This document shows, in pieces, positions 25,951 to 35,927 of a stretch of DNA of 64,000 nt. Source of the stretch: Fusobacterium nucleatum_L (GTDB lineage Bacteria; Fusobacteriota; Fusobacteriia; Fusobacteriales; Fusobacteriaceae). Location: the NCBI RefSeq assembly GCF_050231725.1, contig NZ_CP077172.1, forward strand, positions 186,001 to 250,000. Direction: 5' to 3'. The position numbers were made by a program, and so were the translations under genes. Within the stretch, counting starts at the first letter, position 1. Each line of letters opens with the position of its first letter. Under the pieces are notes generated by a model. The model did no database searches, was not told the DNA's origin, and saw only the letters and a program-made list of their open reading frames with translations.

Positions 25951-28900
25951 CTAATCATAATATCCTTCTGCACGTAGTTTTTTTAGTCTATCATAAGCCT
26001 TATCAAATTCTGTTTTTTTATAAAGTTTATCTCTATTCTCTATTAGATAATTTGATATAAATTCTACTGTTTCTAAATTTACTTCATTTTTATAATTAGG
26101 ATTTACTTTTTCTAATTGCTCTTTTATATATTTTCCATCATTATCATCATTAATTTTTTTTGACCATATAACATGACTATAATCTCCACTAATATGTCCC
26201 TCTCCTTTAAAGTATTTAATATTAAAAATTTTATCCATCTCCATCCCTTTAGATACATTTAATCTTATTCCTGCAAAGAAATTCTTATCTTTACCAAAAT
26301 TTGTATGAAAATCTCCACTCAAAAATGAAAAACCTCCACCTAAAGTTCCTATCCAACCATTTAAATCTCCTGGTTTATTTGCATTTGGAAAATAAGCTCC
26401 ACTTATTCCTCCACCTATTGCTGGAGTTCCTAGACCTACTCCAACATCTGCTGTTTGTGCTATATACATGTCTCCATTATTTTCTTCATCTACTATAAAA
26501 GCTATACTTGAACCTTTATTAACACGAATTCCCATTGCTATTGCAGTATTTGCAGAAATAACCACTGCCCAATGTTCCTTATCTTTCTCAGGTACTAACT
26601 TTGCTTCTGCAAATTGTTGCTCTATACTCTTTTGATTTTTGTATTTATTTCTCAAGTTATTTAGATAGTTTGCTTTTTCTTTTTCTGTAAATACCTTATT
26701 TTTGTTTTCACTTCCTATCTTTTTAGTTGTGTGGATTGATGTATCTTCTCCATATTTTCCTTCATCATAAGTATTCATATGTGCTTTTTCATGCCCAAAT
26801 AATTTTGAGAAAGCTACGTTTGGATCTGCTATATCATTTTTTGAGAAATATATCTTTTCTTTTCTTTTAGCTCCTGTTTCTTTATCTTTTGAATCTACTG
26901 TAAAGGAATGTGCTTCATCTGTTAATAAGACCTCTGGAATCTCTCCTTGATAGCCATTTTCTCTTAGATATCTTTCTACTAAATTTTGTGCTATTTTTTG
27001 TTCATCTTCTAAACTTAAGCTTTCTTCTTTTATCAAATTAAATTCTTTTTGATGTTCATCTTTGAATTTATCTAGTAAGACTCCTTCCATTGATTCTTTA
27101 AATTTCTTTTGATCTAAGATTTCTTTTAAGCTTCCTAATTTCTTATAAGCATACTTTATTTCATTTCTCTTATCTTCTCCAATTAAATCAGTATGCAAAT
27201 CAGCATCTAAATGTTTTTCTTCATCTTTTGTTTTTTCTTGTGCTTTACTAATATCTGTATTAAATCCTAAATCTTCTGCGCTTGTTTTCTTTCCAGATAT
27301 TTCAAAGTCTGTATTTATTGCACTAGCCCTATTTATTTGTTCTTTATCTATCTTATCATGTTTTATTGATACATTTGGTACATCAGTTCCAAAACTTATA
27401 CCTCCACCAATATTTTCATATTTATTTTTATCTTCTAAATCTTTTACTATTACTTTATTGGCTGATACTTTTAATTTTTCTTTTTCATTTTCAGAGCCTA
27501 TTACTGCACCAATATTTGTCAGTCTATCTGTATCTATTTTTCCACCATTTTTAGCTATTAATGAACTTTGCTTACTTACCCATTCTTTTTCTCCACTTCC
27601 TTTACTTCCATTAACACTTACACTAAAATTAGATGGATTCACTATGTCTATACTAAAACTTCCTCCATATGAGCTATCTTTTCTTTCTGATTTATCTTGT
27701 TTACTTTCTATTACTACATTCTTAGCTTTAATATCTAATTTATCTGCTTCAACATTTGCGCCAGATAGAGTTAAATTTTCTGAATTTGTTTTTAATTTTC
27801 CTCCTACATTAACTGTTGAATTAATATAGTTTGTTCCATTTCCTCTAGCTCTTGTCCCTGCTTGTGATATTGATAAATCTGCTATTCTTCCTTCTTCAAG
27901 ATTTGCTGATAAACTTATTCCTGTTTGTGAAGATGAACTAGATGATGTATAGTTTTCTTCACTTGCTTTTATTACAATATCTTTTTTAGCACTTAAATCT
28001 AAATCATTTCCTACTTTTACATCAGTTCCAGAAATATTTATACTTTCATTTTTAGATTTAATATTCATATTATTTCCAGATACTAATGAACTTTTTTCTG
28101 CTGTTTCATTATGTACTGATGATTTTGATTCACTCTTATTATATGAAACAGAAGCATTAAATATATTAGGCTTATTTTTTAATGTTTCTGCACCTGTTGA
28201 ATCTTTTCCAGAATACTTATAGTTCATTAAATCATTAGTTGCTTTTGCTCCATCTTTAATAGCACCCACTACTTTTGAAGCATTGTTTAATATATCATAG
28301 CTATTTCCTGAGAAATCTGTTAGTTCTTTCATATTCTTTACATTTTCAACAGTATTTACTATTGCAGGATTTACTCCAAAATTTGCTCCTATTCTTGATG
28401 AGCTTTGTTTAGTAGTATTATCATAACTATTATTTGCTGTTGATATTTCTACTCCATTATCTCCTGATATATTTACATCATTTTTTGCATAGATATCTAC
28501 TGATTTAGCTTTTACTTTATTTGTTGCTTCTATATTAATATCCTTATTTGATATTATTTGAGAAGCTGTTTGATTTAATATATCTGTATCTGATGAAAGT
28601 TTATCTTTTCCATATGATACTGATATTCCTTTTGGACTAAAAGAACCTGAGAAACCTCTTTTAACTTCTTTATGTTTATTGTATGATTTTGTTTCTAGTG
28701 GATTTATTTCTACATCTTTTCCTTTTAAATCAATACTTCCACTTGAAACTACTTTTACTCCTTCAAGTAAAAGGTTATTTTTACTATCATATGTTAAGCC
28801 TTTATCACCAGCTAGTGTTGCTGATAATATTGCTTTTTCAGCATAATTTTCATCTGTTACTGATTTAGAAGTAAGACCCATAAATCCTTTTTTAGTTTTC

Positions 28901-31900
28901 TTATGGTAAGAATAATTAATATCCTTTACTCCTGCTTGTGTAATATTTCCATTGGCTTTTATTTGTCCTTCTGTGTTCGCTTGAACATTACTTCCTAAAA
29001 GACTTACATCTTTTTCACTTGTGATATTTACCTTATCTCCTATTATATTAGAAGCTACATTACGAGTTGCATAGGCTATTGTTTCTTCTGAGCTAGATTT
29101 TCCAAATTTACCTTTGCTTGTTTCTTTATTTGCATAAAATCTACCATCAGTTGCTGATACTATATTTATATCTCTATCAGCCTTAATTTTTACTTCTTCC
29201 TTTGCGACTATATTTGAGCCTTTAATATTAACATCTTTTTTAGCTGTAATATCAATATTTTTAGCCTCTATATTACTTGCAATGTTACTCTTATTATCAA
29301 TAGTTAGATAATTATTTGAATCTCCATCATGAAAATATCTACTTTCTTCTATGGTATCTATTTTTGCATTTTTAGCCTTAATACCTAATTTTTCATCAGC
29401 TTTAATTTTTGCACCAGTATTTTGAACATTGTTTTTAGCATCAATATTTATATTTTTAGCTTGAATACTTGCTAAATTTTCCCCAGTAGTAACAGTATCT
29501 AACTTATAGCCATTAGTTCTTTTTGTACTCAAATTAGAGATATCTTCAGCTTTGATAGTTAAATCTTCCTTAGCTTTGATATCTGCTCCTATATTATCTA
29601 CTGAATTTTTTGCTGTAATACTAACAGTATTCCCATCTATACTTGCCTTATTTGCTCCAAGTACAGTCTTATTTGTTAGATTTTCACTTGTGATATTAAT
29701 ATTATTTGCTGAGAAACTTCCAGTATTATTAAGATCTTTGGCATCAATTACTAATTCTTCTCCTGCTTCTATTGAAGCATTTTTATCTTTTAATTTACTT
29801 AAAGTATTTTTTGTTAAATATACTTTTGGTACTAAAACTTTTTGTCCTTGTACTTCTTCTTCAACATACCAGATTATATCTTTCTTTAACTTTGCAATTT
29901 GGTCTTTTGATAAGGCAATACCTAATGATAGGTTTAAATCTTCTTGTTCAGAAGCTGCATTATCATAAAGTGCTTGCATTTGTTCTTTATCAGATTTGTA
30001 ATTACCTAAATATCTTCTCCCTGTTCCTTCTAATATAGCTTTATTTATTAGTTTAGTTTCATAGAAAGAATCTCCTAGAAGTCTAATATTTTTATCAGGA
30101 TTAAAACCAATTTTCTTAAAGAAGTAATCTGAAGCAAAAAATCTTGATTTATCAATAAAATTAATATTAGTTTCTACTAAATATGAAAAACCAGGCTTAT
30201 TTGATTTATCGTTATTTATTCTAAAAAGTCCCTTATCATTTTTAGGTAAATTAATATAGTCTTTGGTATCTATTTCTTCTCTTATTTCTAAATTCTTTTT
30301 ATTTAGAGTAATACTATCAACATTAGTATTTTTATCTATATTAATTTCATCTAAACTAACATCATTTTTATTAACTTTTGTAGAATCAAAATTTTGATTT
30401 TTAGAATCAACTTTTACATTTTCTTTCGCAAGTACTCCATTACCAACTTTATTAGCCTCAATGTTAATTTTTCCACCAGCAGATATTTTAGCATTTTTAC
30501 CTGTTCCAACATATGAAGTTACTTCATCTTTAATAATCACATTTCCTTTATCTTCATTATGATTATATATTTTTTGACCCATATGGTCATATGTTTTTCC
30601 CCAATCAAGATTGCGCATAGCAGCACCATGATATTCTATATCTCTCATTAAAGTAATTTTTCTTTTAACTGCTATATCAAAATTTTTATTTATTAATTGA
30701 TTAGCAGTTATATTTACATCACCATTAGCTAAAATATTTGATTCAAGATTTTCTATATCATTTGTTGCTTTCAGAGTAATGTTTCCACCAGCTTTAATAG
30801 TTGACATTTCACTTGTATAATTACTTTCTATTTTATCAGCACTTGATAAGTATACACCAGCTTTACTTTTATCTTTTTCCCAATCCCAAGCACCATAAGT
30901 ATTAAAATCATCTTTATCTACTTTTTTAACAAAAAAGCTTCCTCCTTCTTCTGTGGCTTTAATAGTTACTCTTTTATTATTTATATCAAGATTTCTTCTC
31001 TTTAATTTTGGAATTATAATATACTGCATAAAAAAATCATTTACTACATCAGCACTTAGTTTATTATATTTCTTTATATCAAGTTTAGACATATCAACAT
31101 TACTTTCATTTCCAGAAACACTACCTACAACTCTATGACTTCCTTTTAGCTCTGCAAGATTTTTAATATTTTTAGCTTCTATTGATATATTTTTTTCACT
31201 TTCAATATCTCCAACTTTATTTGTAAAAGTTCCATTTTTACCTGTAATAGCAATATCTCCACTTGAATATATTTCTGCATTATCGTTTAAAAAAATATCC
31301 TTAAAATTAACTGTCATATTATTAGTTGAATAAAGAAGTCCTTTATTTGTAATAGAATTAGCATTAATCACGAAATCATTATTTGAAGCTATATGTTTAT
31401 CATTTAATATATTATTTGCTTCTATGCTAAGTTTTCCTAATGAACTTATTACACCAGTATTAGTAATATTTCCTATTGTTTTTAACTTGTTTTCTTTTCC
31501 TTCTCCAAATAATAAATTACCTTCATTTTTTAAAGAATTTGCAGTAATAGATAAATTTTCCATTGAACCTATTGCACTTTCCTTACCAATATTTGATATT
31601 TCTTTAGCATTTATATTTAAGTTACCACTACTACTTATTCTATTGTTATTGATTAAATTTCCAGTTAAGCTAAGATTTATTTTTCCATCATTTTCTAAAT
31701 TTCCATTATTTTCTAATGACTTAGCATTAATATTTAAGCTATTATTTGCAGTATATCTACCATTTAAATTTAAATCATTAGAAGTTGTAATATTTATATC
31801 TTTTACAGCTTGAATATTTCCATTGCTATTTTTAATATTAGAAGCATTAATAGTTGTATTAGAAGAACTTATTTCTCCATTTGTATTATCCAAAGATTTT

Positions 31901-34110
31901 TGAATAGTAATATTATTTGCTTCAATATCTTTTGAATTTTTTAAATTATCAGTATTTAAATTTCCACCAACTTTTATACTATTAGAATTAGTAATATCCT
32001 TAGTTTTTAAATTTTCTTTTACTGTAATATTCCCGCTATTAGTAAGGTTATTTGTTTCAGTATTTTTAGCAATTAATTTATTGGAATTAAAAATATTACT
32101 TGCTATGATTTTTTCATTAGCAAATATACTATTTGTATTTGTTATATCTTTTTCTACTGTAAGATTATTACTTAAAATACTCCCATTATTGACTAAATTT
32201 TGAGTAGTAATATCTTTTGACACTATATTTCCATCTGATATTATCTTATTTGCTATATTTAGAGAATTAGTTTTTACTTCACTATTTGATAATTTATTTT
32301 CTAAATTTTGTGCTTCTATTTTAGTTACAGCTAAAAGTTTTCCACTATTTGTAATATTATTAGCTTTTAGTTCTTGACTTTCAATAGTATTTGAATTTAC
32401 TATTTTATCTGTTGTTATTTTTCCATTAACATAAATTCCCTTAGAATTAGCAATATTAGTAGAAGATAAATCATTACCTATTATTTCTCCAGAATTTGTT
32501 AATTGTTGAGTTGTAATAACTTTTGAAGAAATATTACCACTATTAGAAATATCTTTTGTTGTAATGCTATCGCTAAGTATTTTTCCACTAGAGCTTATTT
32601 TGTTCTTTATATCTAAAATTTTTCCTTGAACAGTAGCTGTATTTGTTAAATTTTGAGAATTTACTGTATTTCCGACTAATAACTTTCCATTATTAGTTAT
32701 TGATTGAGAACTTACATTATTAACTACTTTAACATTTCCTTTATTATCCAGATTATTTGTAGTTAAATTCTTAGAACTAATTTCAGAATTATTAGTCTTA
32801 TTTACAATATTATCAGATTTAATATTTTCTTTTACATTAATTTTATTTGAATTTTCTAAATTAGTTGTAGTTAAATTTTCAGATGATATTTCTCCTGAGT
32901 TATTTAAATCTTTTGTATTAATGTTATTAGCAAGTAATTTACCTGAATTAAAAACATCAGTTGTTGATATATTTTTTGCACTTAAAATTCCAGAACTTGT
33001 TATTTTAGTTGAAGATAATTTCTCTCCTGCTACAATCTTACTAGTGTTTTCTATATTTTTTGTATTTAAATTAGTTGAAGAAATATTACCTGAATTTTTT
33101 AAATTACCAGATATAGTTATATCTTTATTTGTTGAAATTAAATTAGAACTATTCACATTTCCAGTAATTGTTATATTATTATTAGATTGTATTTGTCCTT
33201 TATTTGATAAATTATTATTTTCAATATTTATTGAATTTTCTGCAAGTAATTTATCACTTATTTCTGTTTCTGTTGAAGATATTTTAATATCTCCTTTTGC
33301 TTGAGTATCCTTTAAATATACTTTACCCTTAGAAGATATTACAACATCTCCTTTTGTCGCATATATTGGAGCTTCTGTTTTTACTCCTACTCCATCTTCA
33401 TTTACTACTATATTTATTCTTCCAGCATAAATTGAGCCTAGTGCTTTCGCATCTAGAGCATATTCTGGTTTATTTGATTGTCCTTGACTTCCAAGTTTTA
33501 GATTTACTTCTTCTCCACCATAGATAGGTGCTGAAAGTTCTGCTACTCTTGCAACAAGTTCAGCTTTATTTATATTTCTTAAATCCAAACCTTTTCCAGC
33601 TACTTCTATTCTTCCTTTTTCAGGGTTTTGTAAATTATTCCCACTTCCTGTTGTTAAAGTTACATTGCTAGTATTGATAAATCCTGCACCATTAACATAT
33701 ATTCCATTGGGATTCGCTAAGATGTAGTTAGCTTTTTTTCCGGCTATTTCTTGATAACCTTCTATCCTACTTCTATTTACTCCACTTACTTCATTTATTA
33801 TTGTTGAAGCTTCATTAGTATTTTGTAGATTAGGATTTCCATAAATAAGTCCACCTAATTGAGAGTTTGTTAAATCCTTAGAGTTATTTAAAATAGCTCC
33901 TCTACCATCTACATTATATTCTTTATATACATTGTGAGAAATTCCATTATTATCTGGTGCTTCTATATTTACAAGTGGAACTCCATTAGCTGCCTTATCC
34001 AATTGTAAATTTTTACTTGCTGCACTATCTGGAACTATCCCATCAGCCAAACTAACTATATGTAAAAACAACATAAATATTGCTATTAACCTTTTAAATC
34101 TTCTATTCAT
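25951..34110 (-). CDS. Large FhaB/CdiA-type two-partner-secretion exoprotein
   Basis: This 2719-residue secreted adhesin/toxin-type protein has a signal peptide (1-23) and an N-terminal TPS secretion domain (about 30-270) with the hallmark NPNL and NPNGI motifs. Then come short N-S-G/I-type beta-helix repeats (about 280-940). A segment reading ETNINFIDKSRFFASDYFF (near 1310) then RLLGDSFYETKLINK matches the conserved middle block of CdiA/FhaB proteins, followed by PKVYLTKNTL and a second repeat region. A pretoxin-like region ends with HEKAH (2440-2444), an HExxH motif. The C-terminal 275 residues include a Gly-rich segment (about 2545-2610) and no toxin family I know. No VENN boundary motif is present. 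FhaC lies 11 bp upstream. Confidence 0.9.
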   Translation of the reverse strand: MNRRFKRLIAIFMLFLHIVSLADGIVPDSAASKNLQLDKAANGVPLVNIEAPDNNGISHNVYKEYNVDGRGAILNNSKDLTNSQLGGLIYGNPNLQNTNEASTIINEVSGVNRSRIEGYQEIAGKKANYILANPNGIYVNGAGFINTSNVTLTTGSGNNLQNPEKGRIEVAGKGLDLRNINKAELVARVAELSAPIYGGEEVNLKLGSQGQSNKPEYALDAKALGSIYAGRINIVVNEDGVGVKTEAPIYATKGDVVISSKGKVYLKDTQAKGDIKISSTETEISDKLLAENSINIENNNLSNKGQIQSNNNITITGNVNSSNLISTNKDITISGNLKNSGNISSTNLNTKNIENTSKIVAGEKLSSTKITSSGILSAKNISTTDVFNSGKLLANNINTKDLNNSGEISSENLTTTNLENSNKINVKENIKSDNIVNKTNNSEISSKNLTTNNLDNKGNVKVVNNVSSQSITNNGKLLVGNTVNSQNLTNTATVQGKILDIKNKISSSGKILSDSITTKDISNSGNISSKVITTQQLTNSGEIIGNDLSSTNIANSKGIYVNGKITTDKIVNSNTIESQELKANNITNSGKLLAVTKIEAQNLENKLSNSEVKTNSLNIANKIISDGNIVSKDITTQNLVNNGSILSNNLTVEKDITNTNSIFANEKIIASNIFNSNKLIAKNTETNNLTNSGNITVKENLKTKDITNSNSIKVGGNLNTDNLKNSKDIEANNITIQKSLDNTNGEISSSNTTINASNIKNSNGNIQAVKDINITTSNDLNLNGRYTANNSLNINAKSLENNGNLENDGKINLSLTGNLINNNRISSSGNLNINAKEISNIGKESAIGSMENLSITANSLKNEGNLLFGEGKENKLKTIGNITNTGVISSLGKLSIEANNILNDKHIASNNDFVINANSITNKGLLYSTNNMTVNFKDIFLNDNAEIYSSGDIAITGKNGTFTNKVGDIESEKNISIEAKNIKNLAELKGSHRVVGSVSGNESNVDMSKLDIKKYNKLSADVVNDFFMQYIIIPKLKRRNLDINNKRVTIKATEEGGSFFVKKVDKDDFNTYGAWDWEKDKSKAGVYLSSADKIESNYTSEMSTIKAGGNITLKATNDIENLESNILANGDVNITANQLINKNFDIAVKRKITLMRDIEYHGAAMRNLDWGKTYDHMGQKIYNHNEDKGNVIIKDEVTSYVGTGKNAKISAGGKINIEANKVGNGVLAKENVKVDSKNQNFDSTKVNKNDVSLDEINIDKNTNVDSITLNKKNLEIREEIDTKDYINLPKNDKGLFRINNDKSNKPGFSYLVETNINFIDKSRFFASDYFFKKIGFNPDKNIRLLGDSFYETKLINKAILEGTGRRYLGNYKSDKEQMQALYDNAASEQEDLNLSLGIALSKDQIAKLKKDIIWYVEEEVQGQKVLVPKVYLTKNTLSKLKDKNASIEAGEELVIDAKDLNNTGSFSANNINITSENLTNKTVLGANKASIDGNTVSITAKNSVDNIGADIKAKEDLTIKAEDISNLSTKRTNGYKLDTVTTGENLASIQAKNINIDAKNNVQNTGAKIKADEKLGIKAKNAKIDTIEESRYFHDGDSNNYLTIDNKSNIASNIEAKNIDITAKKDVNIKGSNIVAKEEVKIKADRDINIVSATDGRFYANKETSKGKFGKSSSEETIAYATRNVASNIIGDKVNITSEKDVSLLGSNVQANTEGQIKANGNITQAGVKDINYSYHKKTKKGFMGLTSKSVTDENYAEKAILSATLAGDKGLTYDSKNNLLLEGVKVVSSGSIDLKGKDVEINPLETKSYNKHKEVKRGFSGSFSPKGISVSYGKDKLSSDTDILNQTASQIISNKDINIEATNKVKAKSVDIYAKNDVNISGDNGVEISTANNSYDNTTKQSSSRIGANFGVNPAIVNTVENVKNMKELTDFSGNSYDILNNASKVVGAIKDGAKATNDLMNYKYSGKDSTGAETLKNKPNIFNASVSYNKSESKSSVHNETAEKSSLVSGNNMNIKSKNESINISGTDVKVGNDLDLSAKKDIVIKASEENYTSSSSSSQTGISLSANLEEGRIADLSISQAGTRARGNGTNYINSTVNVGGKLKTNSENLTLSGANVEADKLDIKAKNVVIESKQDKSERKDSSYGGSFSIDIVNPSNFSVSVNGSKGSGEKEWVSKQSSLIAKNGGKIDTDRLTNIGAVIGSENEKEKLKVSANKVIVKDLEDKNKYENIGGGISFGTDVPNVSIKHDKIDKEQINRASAINTDFEISGKKTSAEDLGFNTDISKAQEKTKDEEKHLDADLHTDLIGEDKRNEIKYAYKKLGSLKEILDQKKFKESMEGVLLDKFKDEHQKEFNLIKEESLSLEDEQKIAQNLVERYLRENGYQGEIPEVLLTDEAHSFTVDSKDKETGAKRKEKIYFSKNDIADPNVAFSKLFGHEKAHMNTYDEGKYGEDTSIHTTKKIGSENKNKVFTEKEKANYLNNLRNKYKNQKSIEQQFAEAKLVPEKDKEHWAVVISANTAIAMGIRVNKGSSIAFIVDEENNGDMYIAQTADVGVGLGTPAIGGGISGAYFPNANKPGDLNGWIGTLGGGFSFLSGDFHTNFGKDKNFFAGIRLNVSKGMEMDKIFNIKYFKGEGHISGDYSHVIWSKKINDDNDGKYIKEQLEKVNPNYKNEVNLETVEFISNYLIENRDKLYKKTEFDKAYDRLKKLRAEGYYD
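26818..28571 (-). repeat. Duplicated 1.75-kb segment, copy B (inside the exoprotein gene)
   Basis: This is the 1754-bp in-frame counterpart of 23129-24877. It covers exoprotein residues 1847-2430 and ends just before the HExxH motif and the unique C-terminus. It has three CTTTT units at 26854-26868 (AAAAG on the coding strand). The flanks 24878-26817 contain the unique C-terminus and the two small membrane-protein genes. Confidence 0.95.
31300..33300 (-). repeat. Degenerate short tandem repeats coding the FHA-type beta-helix
   Basis: About 2 kb of the exoprotein gene is built of imperfect units of roughly 16-20 codons with the patterns ITTKDLNNSGEISSENLTT and NSGKLLA. Protein periodicity is clear and DNA copies are diverged, as in filamentous-haemagglutinin beta-helix shafts. 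Confidence 0.75.
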
Positions 34111-34121
34111 CTTTTTCCTTT

Positions 34122-35726
34122 CTAAAATTTATATGTTATAGTTGTATATACCACAGCTTTATTATTTCTAAAATATCTTGGTTTATCTATGGGTTTTGCT
34201 ATACTAAAACTTCCTTCAAAACCTTTAAAATATCCCCTTATTCCTATTGCAACTCCTTGAAGAGTTTCTACTTTGTAATCGTTTACTTTATTATTAAAAA
34301 TTCTACCATAGTCATAGGCTATATATGGTTCTAAAAATTGATTTCCTTTATATCCTATTTCATTTCTGATATAGAAACCCTTATCCCCTTGTGTAGATTC
34401 ATCTTTAAATCCTCTTACACTTGTGTCATCGCCTATTCCTATTTTTTCTTGTGAATACAATATATTCTTTGAATACTGCCCTACAATATTTGTTTTATAG
34501 TAAAATTTATTGATTGGTTTATACCAAGATATATTCATGTTATATTTTCTAAATTGTGCCTTAGGAGTATATTCATTTCTATACCATTCTTCACTATCAT
34601 TGTTAGCTGCAAATCTTTTCAATCCAAAACTTACTCCTAAATTTGTGCTCAATAGTCCTGAAAATATTCTCCCTGTATATATTGTATCTACTGTTAGAAC
34701 AGACAGTTTTCTTGAACTAGAAACTAATCGCACATCATCAATATAGTTTTTAGAATCCTTTAAAGTTATTTTTGCTCCTATATCTATTTTATGATTCTCA
34801 TTTCTATGTAACATTTTTCTTAGAGCAAATGTCTGATTTTCTGTTTTTCCTGTTGCTTTATATGTTCTCCCTAGTGCTGGTATACTTCTTAGATATTCAG
34901 AATTATCATAGTTATAACTAAAAGTCCAATATTTAAAAGGGACAGATACTCCAAAACTAAAATTTTTAGTATCTCTTTCTTTGTATTGTCTTTGTAGTTT
35001 ATTTTGAAAAGAAAAATCTAAACTCTCATTCAATCCAAATATATTATGAGTATTTAAGAAATATCTAAGTCTGTGTCTTGAAGTATCGTGTTGTCCTAAA
35101 TCATTATAGTTTAGTCCAAAACTTATGGGCTTATTATCTCTTTTTATATATATGTTGCTATATCCATTTTTATCACTGGCTTTAATATCCATTCTTGAAT
35201 TATCGCCAAGATTATCAATTCCTTGGTCCAAATCTCTGATGTTTAAAAGATTGTTTTCTCTTTGTGGAAATGTAATAAAAGTTTTAAAATCATTTTCTTT
35301 TCCGTCATAAAAGACTTTATCTATTTTACCTTCTAAAACAAAAAGAGATATTTTACCAAGCTCAAAATCGGACTTTTTCATATTAAGTCCAACTTTTGTA
35401 GTAATATATCCCTTCTCTATATATTTATTTTCTAATTCATTTATTAAAGTATAAATATCTTTATTATCTCCAATATATTTTCTTAAAAAAGCATCTATTT
35501 GAAAATCCTCAAATATTGTATTTCCGTCTATATCAATAGAATTAATATTTAATATTAAATTCTTTTGTTCATTAGTTTTTTCACTTTCAAGAACATTAAA
35601 ATTCTGACTTTTTATTAAATTATCAAAACTCTGCTGTTCTTGTCTTCTTTTTTCTATATCTATTTCATCTGTTGCATAAGAAAAAGAAAAAGTTAATATA
35701 GATAATAGAAATATTTTTCTAAACAT
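34122..35726 (-). CDS. FhaC/CdiB/ShlB-type outer-membrane transporter
   Basis: This 534-residue TpsB protein has a signal peptide (MFRKIFLLSILTFSFSYA, cleavage near 18), a short helix-like segment, two POTRA regions (about 55-210, with LINELENKYIEKGYITTKV and KISLFVLEGKIDKV), and a C-terminal 16-strand barrel ending in aromatic Phe. The family's barrel-plug contact motif appears as SVRGFKDE near residue 438. It exports the exoprotein encoded 11 bp downstream. The start ATG lies behind GGAGG and a consensus promoter. The gene order transporter-exoprotein-small genes is that of contact-dependent-inhibition and FHA loci. Confidence 0.93.
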   Translation of the reverse strand: MFRKIFLLSILTFSFSYATDEIDIEKRRQEQQSFDNLIKSQNFNVLESEKTNEQKNLILNINSIDIDGNTIFEDFQIDAFLRKYIGDNKDIYTLINELENKYIEKGYITTKVGLNMKKSDFELGKISLFVLEGKIDKVFYDGKENDFKTFITFPQRENNLLNIRDLDQGIDNLGDNSRMDIKASDKNGYSNIYIKRDNKPISFGLNYNDLGQHDTSRHRLRYFLNTHNIFGLNESLDFSFQNKLQRQYKERDTKNFSFGVSVPFKYWTFSYNYDNSEYLRSIPALGRTYKATGKTENQTFALRKMLHRNENHKIDIGAKITLKDSKNYIDDVRLVSSSRKLSVLTVDTIYTGRIFSGLLSTNLGVSFGLKRFAANNDSEEWYRNEYTPKAQFRKYNMNISWYKPINKFYYKTNIVGQYSKNILYSQEKIGIGDDTSVRGFKDESTQGDKGFYIRNEIGYKGNQFLEPYIAYDYGRIFNNKVNDYKVETLQGVAIGIRGYFKGFEGSFSIAKPIDKPRYFRNNKAVVYTTITYKF

Positions 35727-35762
35727 TACTAAATTCCTCCAATTTTGTTTTCTGTTTGTAGA

Positions 35763-35791
35763 ATTATATTATTTTTTCCTTTTATTGTCAA
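35763..35791 (-). promoter_or_regulatory. Full-consensus promoter of the two-partner secretion operon
   Basis: On the minus strand, TTGACA (35791-35786), 17 bases, then TATAAT (35768-35763): a perfect sigma-70 consensus 37 bases before the fhaC-like start. This suggests strong or unrestrained transcription unless a repressor acts; no operator is recognised. Confidence 0.85.
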
Positions 35792-35927
35792 TAAACAATT
35801 TTCATTTAAATATAACCTTATACTTTTATATTAATTTTTGAACTGATAAACTTGAAAAATTTTTATAATAGAACTCAAGTAAAATATGTTATAATAAGAT
35901 TGTAAAAAAAATTGAAGGTGGGGCAAT

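Noticed and set aside
23764..27829. Matching 123-codon open frames on the plus strand (23764-24135 and 27458-27829)
   Set aside because: They are antisense shadows of the duplicated exoprotein segment; they look conserved only because the DNA is duplicated.
31300..33300. CRISPR-like or satellite DNA in the exoprotein gene
   Set aside because: The repeats are in frame, diverged at DNA level and code for beta-helix units with no constant spacer lengths.
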